In this document: one piece after another, positions 62,236 through 64,000 of the stretch
Numbering within the stretch: position 1 is the stretch's first letter
Layout: the number at the start of each line of letters is the position of its first letter
Notes under the pieces: generated by a model
Told to the model about the DNA's origin: nothing
What the model saw: the letters and a program-made list of their open reading frames with translations, nothing else
Databases searched by the model: none
Made by a program: the position numbers and the translations under genes
Source of the DNA: Streptomyces bacillaris
GTDB lineage: Bacteria > Actinomycetota > Actinomycetes > Streptomycetales > Streptomycetaceae
Assembly: GCF_003268675.1 (NCBI RefSeq)
Contig: NZ_CP029378.1
Location: forward strand, 7,564,001 to 7,628,000
Length of the DNA stretch: 64,000 nt
Direction: 5' to 3'

Positions 62236-64000
62236 ATGAAACAGCTGCTGCTCGACCTTCTCTGGTCCCAGCTGCGCTCGCTCGGCGCGTTCCGCGAATC
62301 CGGGCAGACTCCGGAGGCCGCACGGGAGTCGGCAGGCCTCGCGCCCGGGTACGGACCCTGGTTCGACGAGTGCCTGCGCATCTTCGAGGGGGCCGGCTAC
62401 CTCGATCGGCGGGAGGGCAGGATCCTGCTCGACGATGCCAGGCCGCACCGGCCGATCGAGCAGCTGTGGCGCGCATGGGAGGCGGAGAAGCCCGCCTGGC
62501 AGGGCAATCCCGACCTCGCGGCCACCCACCTCCTGGTGGAGACCGCCTTACGCGCCTTCCCCGACATCCTCGGCGGACGGCGGCCGGCCACCGAGGTCCT
62601 CTTCCCCGGGGGATCGCTGGAGCTGGTGCAGAACGCCTACGCGACCAACCCGGCGTCCGCGTTCTTCAACCGGGTGCTGGCCGCCGACCTGGTGGCGCGG
62701 CTGCGACGGCGGGCACAGGCCCGTACGGCGGACGGAGCGCGGATCCTGGAGATCGGCGCCGGTACGGGCGCCACGAGCGCCGTCGTCCTGGAGGCACTGC
62801 GGTCCGCGCGGCTGGACGTGCGCGAGTACTGCTACACCGACATATCAAGGGCCTTCCTGCACCACGCGGAGCGCTCGTTCGGTGCGGCGAACCCCTGGCT
62901 GACCTACGGAACCCTGGACATCGAGCGCCCGGTGGCGGAGCAGGGGCTCACCCTCGGCGCGTACGACGCCGTGGTCGCCGCCAACGTCCTCCACGCCACC
63001 CGGGACATCCGCCACACCCTGCGCAACGCCAAGGCGCTGCTCCGGCCCGGCGGAGTGCTGGTCCTGAACGAACTGACCGCGAACAACCTGCTCAGCCAGT
63101 TCTCGTTCGGCCTCCTCGACGGATGGTGGCGCTACGAGGACCCGCACCTGCGGATCCAGGGGAGCCCGCTGCTCTCCACGGACAACTGGCAGCGCGTCCT
63201 GACGCAGGAAGGATTCCGCGCGATCGCTCTGCCCGCGCAGAACGCCGAGGATCTGGGACAGCAGATCATCGTGGCCGAGAGCGACGGCGTCGTACGGCAG
63301 GCGGCCGCCGTACCGCGCCCGTCCGCGCCGCGAGCGGAGCCGATGCCCGAGAGCCCGGTGCGGGCCGTGGCCGGTCACAGTACCGGGAGCGAGCCCGGGG
63401 ACCGGCTGCGTGTTCACATCGAGGCGGTCGCGCTCGACGTGCTGGCAGAGGCGCTGGACATCCCGCGGTCGAGGATCGCGCGGGACGAGCCCTTCTCCGG
63501 CTACGGGCTCGATTCGATCTTCGCGGTGAACGTGGCCCGGACCCTCGGCGGGACACTCGGCATCGACCTCGACATCACCGTGCTGTTCGAGCACAACACC
63601 CTGGCCGAGCTGGGCGAGTTCATCGTCTCCGAGTACGCCGAGGAGCTGCGGGAGACGCTTCCGCCGGAGCCCGCACCGCCGGAGCCCGCACCGCCGGACC
63701 CGGCGCCCGATCCCGTACGGCCTCGGCCTCGGCCCGAGCCGGACGGGGCCGCGCTCGACGGCATGGCGATCGTCGGCATGTCCGCACGCTTCCCCGGGGC
63801 CGACGACGTCGAAGAGTTCTGGCGGATCGTCGAGCAGGGCAGACGCTGCATCACCGCACCGCCGGAGAAGCGTCCGGACTGGGCGGGCCACGGCGACGAG
63901 GCAGCCGCGCTGCGGGGCGGATTCCTCGACGGCGTGCATGAATTCGACCCTCTCTTCTTCCGCATGTCGATGACCGAGGCACGCCAGGTGACGCCGGAGC
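62236..64000 (+). CDS. Trans-AT PKS, cMT-ACP-KS... (continues past window)
   Basis: Second assembly-line protein, 588 codons visible. A C-methyltransferase domain (about 1-345; lead-in helices LLDLLWSQLRSLGAF, SAM loop ILEIGAGTG, YCYTDISRAFLHHAER, VVAANVLHATRDI) is followed by an ACP (about 385-475; GYGLDSIFA Ser) and a Pro-rich linker. The start of a ketosynthase follows (MAIVGMSARFPGADDVEEFW, FDPLFFRMSMTEARQV). The ATG at 62236 is 24 bases after the first gene's stop. It begins mid-module and supplies the methylation and carrier steps to the KR end of the upstream protein. A TTA codon occurs at 62548. Confidence 0.9.
   Translation, partial: MKQLLLDLLWSQLRSLGAFRESGQTPEAARESAGLAPGYGPWFDECLRIFEGAGYLDRREGRILLDDARPHRPIEQLWRAWEAEKPAWQGNPDLAATHLLVETALRAFPDILGGRRPATEVLFPGGSLELVQNAYATNPASAFFNRVLAADLVARLRRRAQARTADGARILEIGAGTGATSAVVLEALRSARLDVREYCYTDISRAFLHHAERSFGAANPWLTYGTLDIERPVAEQGLTLGAYDAVVAANVLHATRDIRHTLRNAKALLRPGGVLVLNELTANNLLSQFSFGLLDGWWRYEDPHLRIQGSPLLSTDNWQRVLTQEGFRAIALPAQNAEDLGQQIIVAESDGVVRQAAAVPRPSAPRAEPMPESPVRAVAGHSTGSEPGDRLRVHIEAVALDVLAEALDIPRSRIARDEPFSGYGLDSIFAVNVARTLGGTLGIDLDITVLFEHNTLAELGEFIVSEYAEELRETLPPEPAPPEPAPPDPAPDPVRPRPRPEPDGAALDGMAIVGMSARFPGADDVEEFWRIVEQGRRCITAPPEKRPDWAGHGDEAAALRGGFLDGVHEFDPLFFRMSMTEARQVTPE
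62548..62550 (+). promoter_or_regulatory. TTA leucine codon in second PKS gene
   Basis: In-frame TTA (ETALRA) in the methyltransferase domain, about 104 codons in. With the TTA in the upstream gene it puts the assembly line under bldA-type translational control. Confidence 0.8.

Overview
The window is high-GC actinobacterial chromosome, almost certainly Streptomyces. The signs are near-universal G/C third codon positions, frequent GTG starts, GTGA/ATGA stop-start overlaps, 19-bp DmdR/IdeR-type iron boxes, and small streptomycete families such as MbtH-like, DUF6325-, DUF6328- and DUF6479-like proteins. No tRNA, rRNA, CRISPR array or insertion sequence was seen.

Region 1 (1-19388) is a catecholate siderophore locus. 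It carries 2,3-dihydroxybenzoate synthesis and activation genes (dhbE partial, dhbC, dhbA), a C-A-T-C-A-T-TE synthetase with its MbtH partner, an MFS exporter and a Fes-type esterase. The ABC importer is scattered round the locus: a double FecCD permease, a binding lipoprotein and an ATPase. An M20 amidohydrolase is also present. At least four iron boxes control the divergent promoters. The A-domain codes read by eye (DADDVGLVDK, then Thr-like DFWNVGMVHK) fit a DHB-X-Thr oligoester. Griseobactin (DHB-Arg-Thr) is the best guess.

Region 2 (19441-26630) holds the methylmalonyl-CoA mutase operon (mutA-mutB-meaB), a SHOCT protein, a tyrosine phosphatase and a 59-residue membrane peptide behind a CsoR-like copper operator. 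A perfect 50-bp palindrome closes it. Region 3 (26654-33464) is a run of small accessory genes: a duplicated pair of unknowns, GNAT, two VOC proteins, DUF6328 and DUF6479 membrane proteins, a frameshifted CDF metal transporter, an F420-type LLM oxidoreductase and an unknown.

Region 4 (33552-50963) is metabolic and miscellaneous: a three-subunit molybdenum hydroxylase, an RsbW-like ATPase, succinate-semialdehyde dehydrogenase, phosphoketolase, a D-2-hydroxyacid dehydrogenase, a baeRF-type protein, a lipoprotein, a glutaminase-STAS fusion, a secreted endonuclease, a GH25 lysozyme, an RlmG/RsmC methyltransferase and an acyl-CoA dehydrogenase.

Region 5 (51341-64000, running off the end) is the start of a glycine-incorporating NRPS / trans-AT polyketide synthase assembly line. 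The first gene, once a one-base frameshift near 51745 is repaired, reads C-A(Gly)-PCP-KS-cMT-ACP-KS-DH-KR. The second reads cMT-ACP-KS..., so one module is split between two proteins. Both genes contain a TTA leucine codon, which points to bldA-dependent expression. This is the most interesting part of the window. Its product cannot be named from what is visible.
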